NCBI GenBank assembly: GCA_021298315.1
Contig: JAJTFC010000009.1
Location: forward strand, 53,124 to 117,123
Origin: Planctomycetaceae bacterium
Lineage (GTDB): Bacteria; Planctomycetota; Planctomycetia; Pirellulales; Pirellulaceae
Length of the DNA: 64,000 bases
Direction: 5' to 3'
The notes under the pieces were generated by a model. It was not told where the DNA came from, made no database searches, and worked only from the letters and a program-made list of their open reading frames with translations. Shown here one piece after another: positions 10,081 to 21,173 of this stretch (within the stretch, counting starts at the first letter, position 1; each line of letters begins with the position of its first letter). Both the position numbers and the translations under genes were made by a program.

Positions 10081-11041
10081 ACTTCTTAGCCGGTAATATC
10101 ACACGTCCAGGAACGCCAAGATCCAATCGATAGACAGCCCCGGGTTTTCCATCCGCGTTGATCGCTCCGGTGACAAACAACTGATCATGCTTCGGGCCCC
10201 CAAAGGCGACGTTGCTCGTGAGTTGATTTCCCACCTTATAGGATCGCAGCAATTTACCAGTCGGATCAAGAACTTGGACCTGCCCCATCCCATAGTGGGC
10301 CACATAGAGATTGCCTTTGGCATCCAAGCACATGCCATCGGGTTGATTGTCTTCCCATTTGCCACTGGCGTTCTTGGGCAAATCCGCAAAGACTTTCATC
10401 GGACCGACTTTGCCTGGTGCCACAACCGGATACTCGAGCACTCGATTGAACTGGCTCTCACCAACAAGCAATCGCTTGCCATCTTGAGTCAGCACAATTC
10501 CGTTGGGGAATGCCAATCCAGAAGCAACTAAATGCGTCTTGCCCGCCCCATCGACATAGTGAATCGTCCCGATGAGTTTGTCTTTGCCAGAGTCGCCCGG
10601 ATCGGTGAAGTAAAAACCTCCTTGAGGATCGGGAGTCAAGTCGTTTGGGCCCCGAAGTGCTTTGCCATCGCATTCTTTGGAAGCATGAGGAAGTGGTTTG
10701 CCGTCGCGATCCAGATGGAGCACTGCATGCTGGCTTGCATCGCAGACCAAATGACTCCCATCGGCTAGAACTTTGTGGCCATTGGGTGCGCCGGTGACTG
10801 CGAAATCTTTGTGGGCTCCATCGAGTTGAAATACCGTCAGGGTTTTGTCCCAAGAGATATAGCCTTTGCCGTCATGATCAAAGACGACACCTTCGCAATA
10901 GCTTGGTACCTCAAAAAGTTTCACTGCCGTGATCTTGTCGGCACTGGGTAAGTCTTGTGCATGCATCCATCGAGAATCGGATGTCCAAGAGCCAATCAAT
11001 GTCAGCAAGCCAACCATCAAAGAGTTGATCGATCGCATCAT
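10079..11041 (-). CDS. SMP-30/gluconolactonase-family beta-propeller protein, secreted
   Basis: GPNDLTPDPQGGFYFTDPG, FPNGIVLTQDGKRLLVGES, QPDGMCLDAKGNLYVAHYG motifs; N-terminal signal. Confidence 0.88.
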   Translation of the reverse strand: MMRSINSLMVGLLTLIGSWTSDSRWMHAQDLPSADKITAVKLFEVPSYCEGVVFDHDGKGYISWDKTLTVFQLDGAHKDFAVTGAPNGHKVLADGSHLVCDASQHAVLHLDRDGKPLPHASKECDGKALRGPNDLTPDPQGGFYFTDPGDSGKDKLIGTIHYVDGAGKTHLVASGLAFPNGIVLTQDGKRLLVGESQFNRVLEYPVVAPGKVGPMKVFADLPKNASGKWEDNQPDGMCLDAKGNLYVAHYGMGQVQVLDPTGKLLRSYKVGNQLTSNVAFGGPKHDQLFVTGAINADGKPGAVYRLDLGVPGRVILPAKK

Positions 11042-11253
11042 CGTAGAACCTTAACGAAGAGGAAATGAAAAACGAAACTTGAAAACCAACTGTCATCCTA
11101 TACGACAAAGAGAGCAATGCAAGAATGTCGCACCTGGGCTGAAATCGGACTTTATGAACAATAAAGCTTGGTCTGGCGAATCTGCTTAGGAGTACAATTG
11201 ACTGTAAAGGGATGGATTCAGTTCGATTCTCATGCAAACCCGAGGGTACAGAT

Positions 11254-11691
11254 ATGGCTTGGACAATCAACAAAGCGGTCTTGGTTCCTTATGATTTCTC
11301 AACCCATTCGAGGGTGGCTGTCGACAAGGCCTTGTCGATCGCCGATTCCCCTTCGCAGGTGCATATCCTTCATGTCCTGCCAACCTTTATCCCGTTAGCA
11401 CCCGAGGGGTTTCCGGTAGAAGCCATCGACGATCAAGTCCGTCTGGAGTACACCCAAAAGGCTCTCGATGAGGAATTTGCCGACCCACGCTACTCGCAAT
11501 GCTCCAAAGAAGTTTTGATCGGAGATCCTGGGTCGATTTGCGTCGATAGGGCCAAGAGCATCGGAGCCGACTTGATTGTTATTCCTTCGCATGGACGCAG
11601 CGGAATCACAAGGCTCGTACTCGGTAGTGTGGCTGAGCGTGTTGTTCGATTCTCCCATGTGCCAGTGCTGGTGCTCAAAATCACCGATTGA
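11254..11691 (+). CDS. Universal stress protein (UspA family)
   Basis: VLVPYDFSTHSRVAVDKAL ... IVIPSHGRSGITRLVLGSVAERVVRFSHVPVLVLK; likely ATG at 11254 within ORF 11212..11691. Confidence 0.92.
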   Translation: MAWTINKAVLVPYDFSTHSRVAVDKALSIADSPSQVHILHVLPTFIPLAPEGFPVEAIDDQVRLEYTQKALDEEFADPRYSQCSKEVLIGDPGSICVDRAKSIGADLIVIPSHGRSGITRLVLGSVAERVVRFSHVPVLVLKITD

Positions 11692-13450
11692 TTGCTCCAT
11701 GGGAGTCGTCCAAACGCCTTCGGCTGTGGTGGTATCCATAGCATGTGTAGACGAGCAATCCGATTAAGCACCAGATGCTAAACCAAGTCCAATTCAGGGC
11801 TCCAAGGCCAGCGATCAAGTAAAGATTGATCACGACTCCAAGCACCGGGATCGCGGACCATCGGTACCTGATCGCAGCAACCGACAAGCCTAGAAAGACC
11901 GATAGGAAAATCAAATACGGAATCCGGTCGTAATGAAATTTTCCTTCGGGCATCCAATCGCCCCAGAACTGATGGCTCTGAGGCAGTTTGGAGAGAATAG
12001 CAAGGTAGGCCACTAGACACATCGGAACGATGACATGGCCCGGCAAGTGGGGGACGCGAAAACCGCTCGGTCGCACAAGGTCCGCGCGTGAGTCGTGAGT
12101 ATCGGACACCAGAATCCCAGCGCATACGAACATGAATGCAAACAAGGTGCCGATGGAAGCAAGGTCGGTCACGAATTGCGAATTCAAAAACACCGTCGGT
12201 AGGGCGACCATAAGACCGGTGATGACCGAAGCAAACGCGGGTGTCTTGAATCTAGGATGGATCGATGCAAACCGCTTTGGAAGCAGTCCATCGCGTGCCA
12301 TGCTCATGAAGATCCGAGGTTGACCCAGCTGGAAGACCAGGAAAACACTCGTCGTAGCGATCACCGCGCTCAAGGAGATGATTCCCACCAATGAGGGGAG
12401 GCCCACTTTCCCGAAAACATAAGCCAGCGGATCGTCGACGTTGAGCTCCTTGTAAGAGATCATCCCGGTGAGTGTGAACGACAGGATGATGTAAATGATC
12501 GTGCACAGCAAAAGAGTAAGCAGCGTTGCTCGCGGGATGTCCCTCTGCGCATTCTTGCACTCTTCGGCAGTCGTTGAAATTGCATCGAAACCGATGTAAG
12601 CGAAAAACACACCGGCAATCCCTTTAAATACACCTTCGAGGCCGTTGGGAGCAAAAGGGCTCCAGTTTTCTGGTTTGATGTAAAAAAATCCGATCAAAAC
12701 CACCATCAAGACGACCGCCATCTTGAGCAGTACCATGGCGTTGCTGACCCGCTTGGATTCCTGAATGCCGATGATGACCAAGCCGGTGACCAGCAGATTG
12801 ATCAAAATCGCTGGCAGATCAACGATGAATTTAAAACCACCGAGGGAAGGTGCTGTCTGCCAAGCCTCGAGGTGTCTTTGTAGTTCACCGTTGAGGGTAC
12901 CACCTGCGGCTTCGACCGCAGCGGCTTGCTCCGGAGCACGCGCACAACTGTAGTAGTCCTGTACGAGCCACTGCGGAATATGGAAATTCAATCCGATACT
13001 TGCAAGCCATCCTTGCATCCCTTCAAGGAGATTCATAAAGTAGCTCGACCAAGCGAATGCAAGCACGCTATTGCCGATGGCGTACTCCATGAGCAAATTC
13101 CATCCGATCATCCAAGCCGTCAGTTCCCCGAAGGCAACAAAGGCGTAGGTGTAGGCGCTGCCGCTGACCGGTATGCTCGATGCAAACTGCGCATAGCACA
13201 ACGCTGAAAACAGACAGGCAACGGCGGTAATCACAAAAAGCACTGAGATCGCTGGGCCACCGTCGTAGGACGCCTTGCCAATCGTAGTAAAAGCTCCAGC
13301 CCCGATAACGGCAGCGATTCCAAAGCAAGTCAGGTCAAAGAGGGTAAGACTTCGAACAAGAGATTGGGAACTTTCTGACTCAATCTCTCGATCGATTTGC
13401 GACAATGTTTTGCGCTTGAGCAAACGTGCTTTGATCGATTCCCAAGTCAT
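11681..13450 (-). CDS. APC-family amino acid permease (cationic amino acid transporter-like)
   Basis: Multi-TM; FGIAAVIGAGAFTTIG, GPAISVLFVITAVACLFSALCYAQFASSIPVSGSAYTYAFVAFGELTAWMIGW; GVFFAYIGFDAISTTAEE. Confidence 0.92.
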   Translation of the reverse strand: MTWESIKARLLKRKTLSQIDREIESESSQSLVRSLTLFDLTCFGIAAVIGAGAFTTIGKASYDGGPAISVLFVITAVACLFSALCYAQFASSIPVSGSAYTYAFVAFGELTAWMIGWNLLMEYAIGNSVLAFAWSSYFMNLLEGMQGWLASIGLNFHIPQWLVQDYYSCARAPEQAAAVEAAGGTLNGELQRHLEAWQTAPSLGGFKFIVDLPAILINLLVTGLVIIGIQESKRVSNAMVLLKMAVVLMVVLIGFFYIKPENWSPFAPNGLEGVFKGIAGVFFAYIGFDAISTTAEECKNAQRDIPRATLLTLLLCTIIYIILSFTLTGMISYKELNVDDPLAYVFGKVGLPSLVGIISLSAVIATTSVFLVFQLGQPRIFMSMARDGLLPKRFASIHPRFKTPAFASVITGLMVALPTVFLNSQFVTDLASIGTLFAFMFVCAGILVSDTHDSRADLVRPSGFRVPHLPGHVIVPMCLVAYLAILSKLPQSHQFWGDWMPEGKFHYDRIPYLIFLSVFLGLSVAAIRYRWSAIPVLGVVINLYLIAGLGALNWTWFSIWCLIGLLVYTCYGYHHSRRRLDDSHGAINR

Positions 13451-13660
13451 ATTGATCGCTTTCGCACAGGATCGAGTTGCCCAGTAAAGCCCATCGGATG
13501 AGCCCGAAGGCCGATGGCTCGATTAATTTGCCGAATATCGTAACGGTTCTCGTGCTCGGTAGGACTACGCGAGAGGGCATTTTGCGGGTAAATTTATCCC
13601 TTTCTTCGGGCCACCAAAAGAGCAACGCGGCCTTCGAGTTTATTGAAACCATCAAGAATT

Positions 13661-16499
13661 ATGAAAACAGACGAACTGCGCGAAAAGTATCTAGCCTTCT
13701 TCCAATCCAAGGGACACCATCGGCAAGCCAGTGATGTGCTGGTGCCGACCTGGGATCCCTCGGTACTTTTTACGCCTGCGGGGATGAACCAATTCAAAGA
13801 CCATTTCTTGGGTAAGGTCAAACTCGACTTCACCCGGGCGACGACATGCCAAAAGTGCTTGAGAACCGGTGATATCGATAACGTCGGCCGAACCGCTTAT
13901 CACCACACGTTCTTCGAGATGCTCGGCAACTTCAGCTTTGGCGATTATTTTAAAAACGAAGCCATCGAGTGGGCTTGGGAGTTGCTCACCGATAAAAAGT
14001 GGTTCGGGATCGATCCAGATCGATTGACCATAACGGTCTACAAAGACGATGACGAAGCCGCCAAAATTTGGAACGAGAAAATCGGACTACCGATGAGCCG
14101 GATTTCGAGGATGGACGAAGCCGATAACTTTTGGCCAGCGAGCGCTCCGAGCCAAGGTCCCGATGGCGTGTGCGGCCCCTGTTCGGAAATCTATTACACG
14201 CTCGATGGTGGCAAGAACGTCGAGATTTGGAACTTGGTTTTCACCCAATTCAACCGAGTTGGTAATCCACCGGATAACCTAAGACCCGGATAACCTAAGA
14301 CCTTTGCCAAGCAAGAACATCGATACAGGGATGGGACTCGAACGCGCCGCGAGCGTTCTGCAAGGTGTTCCTACCAACTTCCACATCGACATCTTGTATC
14401 CAATCGTCCAAGCTGCTGCAGAGGTTTGCGGAACCAACTACGCTTACGAAACCGATGATGGTCGACGTCTTCGCCGAATCACCGATCACGTCCGAGCTTG
14501 CACCTTTGCGATCCATGAAAATGTCTATCCCGGACCCAAGAAGGCTCGGTATGTGATCAAACGATTGCTACGACGAGCCGTTCTCGATGGACACCAAATG
14601 GGAATGCGCGAACCATTCCTTCACCAATTGGTTCCTGTCGTCGCACAGATGATGAAAGCCTCCTATCCTGAACTCTCCGAAACCATCGAGCGCGTCGCGT
14701 CAGTGATGAAGCGAGAAGAAGCCGACTTCTTCTCGACGATCGGTTCGGGACTGGATCGAATCGAACGTCTCTTTAGCGACATGAGCAGCAAAGGTACTGC
14801 GATGGTCGATGGGGCAGAAGCCGCGACGCTCTACCAAACACACGGCGTACCACCTGAGTTGTTCCAACAGATCGCCGCTGAACGAGGTTACTCCTTCGAT
14901 TGGGACGCTTACCGCGAAGCGATGCTCAGACACGGCGATATCAGCGGTGGCGGTACCATCGAACTGTTCGAAACAGGACCAATCGAGACCCTAAAGGAAG
15001 CGTTGCACCAGTCGGAATTCTTGGGCTATGTATCGACCAAATCCCCCGCACAGGTCAAAGGGGTGATCGTCGGTAAACCCAAAGACGATCGGCTCGTAAG
15101 TAACGTTTCGGTCGAAACCCAAGGGGATATGCTCCGCGTGGTTTTAGACCAATCCCCCTTCTACGGAGAAAGCGGTGGACAAGTTGGCGATTCAGGGAAA
15201 CTCCAAACACCAAGCGGTAGTTTTGAAGTCACCGATACCCAGAAAAGTGGTGATCTAATCGTCCACTACGGACGGATGCTATCGGGAACCATCAAGGAGG
15301 GGGAGACCGTGCAGGCGTTGGTCGATGAGAACCGTCGCAATGCAATCCGACGCGCCCACTCGGCAACCCATATCTTGCATCATGCTCTGCAGACCAAACT
15401 CGGCAAGCATGCACAGCAACAAGGTAGCAAGGTGGATGCTGATTGGTTGCGATTCGACTTTAGCCACCAAGATTCAATTTCCGAGGATGATCTCAAAGAG
15501 ATCGAAGGAATCGCCAATGCGAGGATATCGCAAGCAGCATCGATCCAGTGGGAAACCGTCCCGCTGGCTCGCGCTCGCGAACTCGGGGCGATGATGCTTT
15601 TTGGCGAAAAATACCCTGACCCTGTTCGCATGGTCTCCATGGGTGACTTCTCCCGCGAACTATGCGGTGGAACGCACGCAAGCAATACCGCTGAGATCGG
15701 AACGATCGAACTGCTCGCCGATGAGAGTGTTTCTTCAGGCGTCAGACGCATCACCGCACTGACCGGTTCGAACGCTCTGGAGCATAGGCACAGGATTGAA
15801 GCACAAGCAGCCGCGGCAGCCGAAAAACTAGGGTGCTCGATCGATCAACTCGGAAGCCGCGCAGTGGAGCTTATTACGGCGATTCGCAAGTTGAAAAAGA
15901 TCGCTACATCGGCAGGAGGCGGAGAAGCCGCTCCAGCAAAAATCGGAGGTCAAAACAAGTCTTCGCTTGGTAAGCCTCCTTATTTGGAGACCCGCAGCGC
16001 GCTCAAGCAAGCCGCTCGGGCATTGAACGTTTCTCTCGAGGAAGTCAGCGGTCGGATCGAAACACTTCTGACCGAAGAAAAACAACTCCATGAGCAACTT
16101 TCGCAACTCTCAAGTGCAAGTGGTTTCGATGTCGATCAACTCCTCGCCGATGCACAGAGCGTCGGACAGACTGCACTGATCATCGCCAAAGTACCCAATG
16201 CCAATCCAGCAATGATGCGGCAATGGATCGATCAAGTCCGCAAAAAATCTACAAAGCCAGTGGCTGTGATGTTTGCCACAAGCGATCAGGACAAGGTGAC
16301 GCTGCTTGCGGGGCTGAGCCAAGTCTTAGTCGATCAAGGACACAGCGCTGGAAAATGGATCTCTCCAGTAGCCCAAGCAGTTGGTGGAAGTGGCGGCGGT
16401 CGGCCAGACTTTGCTCAAGCTGGCGGGAAATTACCCGAGAAGATCGACGAAGCATTGCAGGTCGCTCAAGCGACTTGGCAGTCGATGGCAGGAAAATGA
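13661..16499 (+). pseudogene. alaS: Alanyl-tRNA synthetase interrupted by a 16-bp tandem duplication (fragments 13661..14293 and 14304..16499)
   Basis: N part [17 protein letters not shown]...[18 protein letters not shown] part LPSKNIDTGMGLERAASVLQ...ELCGGTHASNTAEIG. Removing one copy of CGGATAACCTAAGACC restores [23 protein letters not shown]. Confidence 0.9.
14271..14302 (+). repeat. Perfect 16-bp tandem duplication within alaS
   Basis: CGGATAACCTAAGACC at 14271-14286 and again at 14287-14302. Confidence 0.97.
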
Positions 16500-17275
16500 C
16501 CACGAACCTTCTGGCGCTTGAAACCTCTGGCCGAAGCGGCTCGGTTGCCTTGTCCTGTGCATCGCAACCACTCAGAGAACTTCAAGAATCCATGGGCAAT
16601 GGTTCCGACTTCGAAAGCCTGCTCGATCGAATCATGACGCATTCGATCGAGCTTGATCCTCGCTGGGGTTCTGCCAAAACGCTGGCTCCAGCGATTGAAG
16701 AGTTGCTATCGGTACAAGGGATCACCCCCGCCGATGTCCATGCGATCGCTGTGGTGCAAGGGCCTGGATCATTTACTGGTCTACGCGTAGGTATCGCGAC
16801 GGCCAAGGTCATGGCCTACGCACTTGGAATTCCTGTGATCGCTGTCGACACGCTGGATGTGATCGCCAAGGAGTTTTTCAAGTCTCGCACGCAGGGCTCG
16901 GATTCCATCGATCTTATCGCTGTCGTCGATGCCTTCCGTGGCCAATCTTTTTGGGCGAAGTATCAGTTGCACGACGGACGATGTGTTAAGACCGGGCAGA
17001 CTCGAATCGATGATAACGAATGCCTAGCCATGGAGATTCAAAGAGGTTCTCAAGGCGCTGAAGTATTCGTCGTCGGGCCATCGTTGCAAAAGCTCAAAGA
17101 CTGTTGCACGGAATCCAAGCACGCGTGGTTGGATTGCCAACCGCAGGCTGCAGTGGTTGCCGAGTGTGGCTGGCAGGCATGGCTTGGCGGTCAAACCTCC
17201 GACATCTTCAGCTTGCTGCCAATGTATTACCGAAGCAGTGCCGCGGAGGAAAAGCAATCCTCAGCAAAGTTGTAG
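16496..17275 (+). CDS. tsaB: tRNA threonylcarbamoyladenosine biosynthesis protein TsaB
   Basis: LLALETSGRSGSVAL, VVQGPGSFTGLRVGIATAKVMAYALGIPVIAVDTLD; ATG at 16496 overlaps alaS stop. Confidence 0.9.
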   Translation: MTTNLLALETSGRSGSVALSCASQPLRELQESMGNGSDFESLLDRIMTHSIELDPRWGSAKTLAPAIEELLSVQGITPADVHAIAVVQGPGSFTGLRVGIATAKVMAYALGIPVIAVDTLDVIAKEFFKSRTQGSDSIDLIAVVDAFRGQSFWAKYQLHDGRCVKTGQTRIDDNECLAMEIQRGSQGAEVFVVGPSLQKLKDCCTESKHAWLDCQPQAAVVAECGWQAWLGGQTSDIFSLLPMYYRSSAAEEKQSSAKL

Positions 17276-17291
17276 TTCTTGGGTAAGCCTT

Positions 17292-20200
17292 TTACTCGAG
17301 GCCGAAGTATCCTGCCGGCGGGATCGCTTGGCCACCGACGACTCCCAGTCCTCGGGTCGGTAGGAAACGTGGTTCGAAGGCAAACTGCAACGAAGTGTTA
17401 TCGCGACCACTGTCGATGCCTAAGCCCACGCGGAATAGGAACGATTCGCCGATTCGAGTCAGTCCGATCGTGTGACCATTGCTACCGGTCGATCCGAAGT
17501 CGTAGACAGAGCTACCCACGGCAGCCCACTTGTCATTCATGCGGTAGGTCAGCGTAGCGGTTAAAAGTTTTGCAGAGATTGGGCCATCGAGATTGGTAAA
17601 ACCGATGTAGAAGTCACCGCGTAGTGGTCTTGAAATCAAGGTCCCAAAGGAGGTGGCTTGTAGCCCACGATCGAACATGTCGTAATAACCATCGCTGAGC
17701 AACGTGACTCGATCACCTAAGTGATAACGGAAGTCGTAATTGAGTGCGCCAAAGTTCTCTCCATAGTTGTCTCGATCGGGTTTGCCAAAGTAGATCGCAT
17801 CGACGTCGAATTCAACAACATCGGCTATCCGTTCCCGACCTGGTACTCCACGTTTGGTCTGCCAGCGTTGATGAATGCCAAAGCGGCTTTGCAATTGATC
17901 GGCCACAATCTGTGAGCTTGATGCTGTCACGTAGCGTTGCATTCCCTGGCGCACCGCATAGTCGCGGGAATCGAACTGAGCAGGCAAACTGCCCCCAAAC
18001 GTGTTGAAAACCAAACGCCGACGGAAGTGCTCTTGGCTGTTGTCGTCGATGGGGTCGTACAGAGGTAGCAAACTCAGATCCTTTGTGGTGTCGGCATACC
18101 ACGTTTCGGTTTCAAAGGATACCTTGTGGGCCAACCCGTTGAGATTGAACAGGGAACTTTGCACCTCGGGTGCCACTTTGATCATCGGAAGGGACGTTCT
18201 TAGGCCAGCTTGTCCGGTTAGTCGACCCAGCGAATCGCCGTTGAGATCTTCGCCCCAGTAAGCCGCTTCGCCAGAGACAAAGGGGGTCCACTTGCTATGC
18301 CCCGTATCAAATGGAAGGGACAATTCCTGACGCGTGATCGCCTGGATTCCCGAAGAGGACTTTTCCCAAGGTTGTAACTGGAACTTGGCAGCATCTTGTG
18401 GATCGGTCGGAGTCGAAGCGACCTTCAATTGTCCGTACCCAACCTGGGAGTGGGCATACCAAGTGAATAAATTACCGAGGTCTTGACCAAGCCAGTAATG
18501 ATCGACTCGCGGTAACCACTGAGTTTCCGTGAAAAAATCATTCAAGCGAACTTGGCCCCAGATGTCGAGCATCTGTTGACCGAGGAAGTAGTGACGATAT
18601 CGAAGAGCCGTCGATCGATCCTTGAGCGTGTCCCATTCCTGTTCGAAATACTGCTCTAGAAAATTCCGATCGCTGATGTATCCAAATTCACCCCATAGTT
18701 CTTGATCCGGAGAGAGCAGCTGGCGATGTTGCCATACGATCCGTCCCCGAGTGTCCGACTCTGGGGTCATGTTCACCCGGTCAGAGCCGAGGGTATCGAG
18801 TCCATCGTCGTTCAACCCCCAGGCATCGAATTCACCATAAGCGGGCCCACCACCGTGGAGCGAGGGTAGGTTGTATCGGAAATTGGTACCAAGCGCAAAG
18901 CCTCGCTTGCTGAGGTAATCGGTCGATAATGTCCATTTCGTTCCATCGATCGCATCGATACCCAGGATCTGATACAGATTCCAATCGAGCATCACTTGGT
19001 TCCCAAAGATGCTGTCGTTTCGATACTTCACCCCCGAGATGTAAAAATTGGGAGTGTCCACGTTGGTGTTCATGATCGGCCAATAAGCGACTGGTAAGCC
19101 TTCCATGTAGACGAAGTTGTGCCGCGCCTTGGCCTTCATCGACGTGGTGTCCCCTGAGGGAGAAAGCATTCCAAAGCCTAACAGTCCAGTTTGCTCGGTC
19201 GATTGGCGTTGGTCGTTGAGTTCAATACGGTCCGATTGCAGCCAATACCTAGGCACACCCAAACGACTGCTGGTCATCGCGGCTCGATTGGCCAAAAAAT
19301 TCTCTCGAGAACGTTGCTGAATCACATCGGCTTTGAGTCGTACGATCCCTTCGTACTTGGGAGCAGGCGTCAGGACCTCTGCCCCCAGGATCATTCCGTA
19401 CTCGGATTGCACGTTATAGTACATCCGGTCGGCATAGATCACGCGGGCTCCTTGTTGAAACACGATGTTCCCTTCGAGGTACAACTCGACGGGTAGATCA
19501 TCGATCTTTTGCGAGAGTAGGCGATTCAAGTCCGCCGTCCAAACCACGCAACGATCGGCTTCGATCAAAACGGTTCCCATATCGAACAGACCGCCAGATG
19601 TCTGCACCGAGACATCGCCGATCATCAGGCGGATACCTCGACTGATCGTGATGACACTGTCGCCACGTTCAGGCCGACTCTTGGCCGAATACAATGGATC
19701 GATGCCGCTGCGACCGCTGATCTTGAAAGTGCGAGCACCGACTCGAACACCCGATCGCACGTTGGGTGCCGAAGCGGCTACAGGGGCAGCCAACGGGATA
19801 GGAACAGGCCCGCTATTGGCCACCGGGGCCGGAAGCTGAAAGGACTCGACTTGCTGGGCCGCTGGTGGAGTGTTGGGTACCTGAGGAGCAGGTTGGATCG
19901 TTTCAAACAGCGGAACCGAACCTGGATCCAATACGGTGCCTCCCAAGGTGGAGTTCCCAATTTGCATCGAGTTGCTCGAACCAAGAGGTTGCGAAGGTTG
20001 CACGCTTGGGGTCGCTGCCGGTGGCTGTGCTTGCAGGATCTGAGACGCTAATCGCAGATGGGTTTGTTCGTCATGCTCAGTCCAAGCGATCGCGTCTTTG
20101 ACATTGTTGTCCCTGGCGTTGGTTTCCTTTGCAGCGGGTTTCGATTCGTAAGACCAATCCAAGGGTACCACTGGATTGACCGGTTGTTGCCAAACTTGAA

Positions 20201-20813
20201 CCTCGAATTTAGGTTCGTGCTGGCTGTAGAGTCTGCCCATCCACTTCAGATCTCGTAAGCGTTGGTCTTCGGACCAGTGGATATCGCAATCACCTTGCGC
20301 ATCGAGGATCACACGATGGATCATCGCTTGAGGATTCATCGCTGCATGGAGTGCCGAAGTCGGCAGTGCCTGCGTGGCCTCCTCTGGCTTGATCTCCTCG
20401 CTTAGTACCCACAGATTCGCCTTCTGGCACGAGGCTCGAAAGGAACCTTGCGAGATCTTCACACCCCCATCGAGCTGATAGACGATGTAATTGCCTTGCT
20501 TGGACTTGCTGGCCGTGTGCGCTTGGACTGAAATCGAAAAGCGTGGATCGGTAAGCGGCAGTCCGATATCGCTGCTGTAGATGTTTGCAGAGAGCCAGAC
20601 AAGCACCGACAGAGCCGTGCATAAGCAAGCCAATAGATTGGCAAGCAGTTTTCGGAGTATGCGGTCCGAATTGGAGTCCACTAGCGATCGATTGTTCCTA
20701 GGATGAGTTCCCCAAAGAATGCTCAAAAGCATTGTTCCGTGGGGCTTTGCGCTTCGGGGGAGTATAGAAATCCCGAAAAACCGACTCAATACCGAGGTTT
20801 GACTAAAGTCCAT
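17292..20813 (-). CDS. lptD: LptD/OstA-like outer membrane LPS-assembly protein
   Basis: 1173 aa; N-terminal OstA-like segment (GARVIYADRMYYNVQSEYGMILGAEV), then long C-terminal beta-barrel-like region (LGTNFRYNLPSLHGGGPAYGEFDAW..., YRMNDKWAAVGSSVYDFGSTGSNGHTIGLTRIGESFLFRVGLGIDSGRDNTSLQFAFEPRF). Confidence 0.75.
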   Translation of the reverse strand: MDFSQTSVLSRFFGISILPRSAKPHGTMLLSILWGTHPRNNRSLVDSNSDRILRKLLANLLACLCTALSVLVWLSANIYSSDIGLPLTDPRFSISVQAHTASKSKQGNYIVYQLDGGVKISQGSFRASCQKANLWVLSEEIKPEEATQALPTSALHAAMNPQAMIHRVILDAQGDCDIHWSEDQRLRDLKWMGRLYSQHEPKFEVQVWQQPVNPVVPLDWSYESKPAAKETNARDNNVKDAIAWTEHDEQTHLRLASQILQAQPPAATPSVQPSQPLGSSNSMQIGNSTLGGTVLDPGSVPLFETIQPAPQVPNTPPAAQQVESFQLPAPVANSGPVPIPLAAPVAASAPNVRSGVRVGARTFKISGRSGIDPLYSAKSRPERGDSVITISRGIRLMIGDVSVQTSGGLFDMGTVLIEADRCVVWTADLNRLLSQKIDDLPVELYLEGNIVFQQGARVIYADRMYYNVQSEYGMILGAEVLTPAPKYEGIVRLKADVIQQRSRENFLANRAAMTSSRLGVPRYWLQSDRIELNDQRQSTEQTGLLGFGMLSPSGDTTSMKAKARHNFVYMEGLPVAYWPIMNTNVDTPNFYISGVKYRNDSIFGNQVMLDWNLYQILGIDAIDGTKWTLSTDYLSKRGFALGTNFRYNLPSLHGGGPAYGEFDAWGLNDDGLDTLGSDRVNMTPESDTRGRIVWQHRQLLSPDQELWGEFGYISDRNFLEQYFEQEWDTLKDRSTALRYRHYFLGQQMLDIWGQVRLNDFFTETQWLPRVDHYWLGQDLGNLFTWYAHSQVGYGQLKVASTPTDPQDAAKFQLQPWEKSSSGIQAITRQELSLPFDTGHSKWTPFVSGEAAYWGEDLNGDSLGRLTGQAGLRTSLPMIKVAPEVQSSLFNLNGLAHKVSFETETWYADTTKDLSLLPLYDPIDDNSQEHFRRRLVFNTFGGSLPAQFDSRDYAVRQGMQRYVTASSSQIVADQLQSRFGIHQRWQTKRGVPGRERIADVVEFDVDAIYFGKPDRDNYGENFGALNYDFRYHLGDRVTLLSDGYYDMFDRGLQATSFGTLISRPLRGDFYIGFTNLDGPISAKLLTATLTYRMNDKWAAVGSSVYDFGSTGSNGHTIGLTRIGESFLFRVGLGIDSGRDNTSLQFAFEPRFLPTRGLGVVGGQAIPPAGYFGLE

Positions 20814-20913
20814 TCTCTGGGGTGTCGATCCCTCAGGCCTACAGCCAAAAATAGGCTTGCAGGAATCCCTAGCCTGCGCAAGTCACCTAGGTTAACAGAC
20901 GTATCGCAACGCA

Positions 20914-21153
20914 ATGGCCAATCTCGAATCGCTCGTGCAGACATTGATACGCGAAGGCCACTGGTCGGAAGCCGCTGACCTGGTTCGTGACGAACTCGGC
21001 GTTTCGCAACCGCAAGCGGAGGCCAAAGTCTACGCACTGGCCGAGGAACTCGGGATCAGCGATCCTTATCGTTGGACACAGTGGATCGCAATTGCTTTAG
21101 CCGCAAGTTCCCTGCTGATTCTTGCTGGCTGCCTACAACGGTATCTGAGCTAG
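20914..21153 (+). CDS. Small hypothetical protein with C-terminal TM segment
   Basis: 79 aa; WTQWIAIALAASSLLILAGCLQRYLS C-terminal hydrophobic stretch. Confidence 0.5.
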   Translation: MANLESLVQTLIREGHWSEAADLVRDELGVSQPQAEAKVYALAEELGISDPYRWTQWIAIALAASSLLILAGCLQRYLS

Positions 21154-21173
21154 TCCCTCTTAGACCAAAATCT

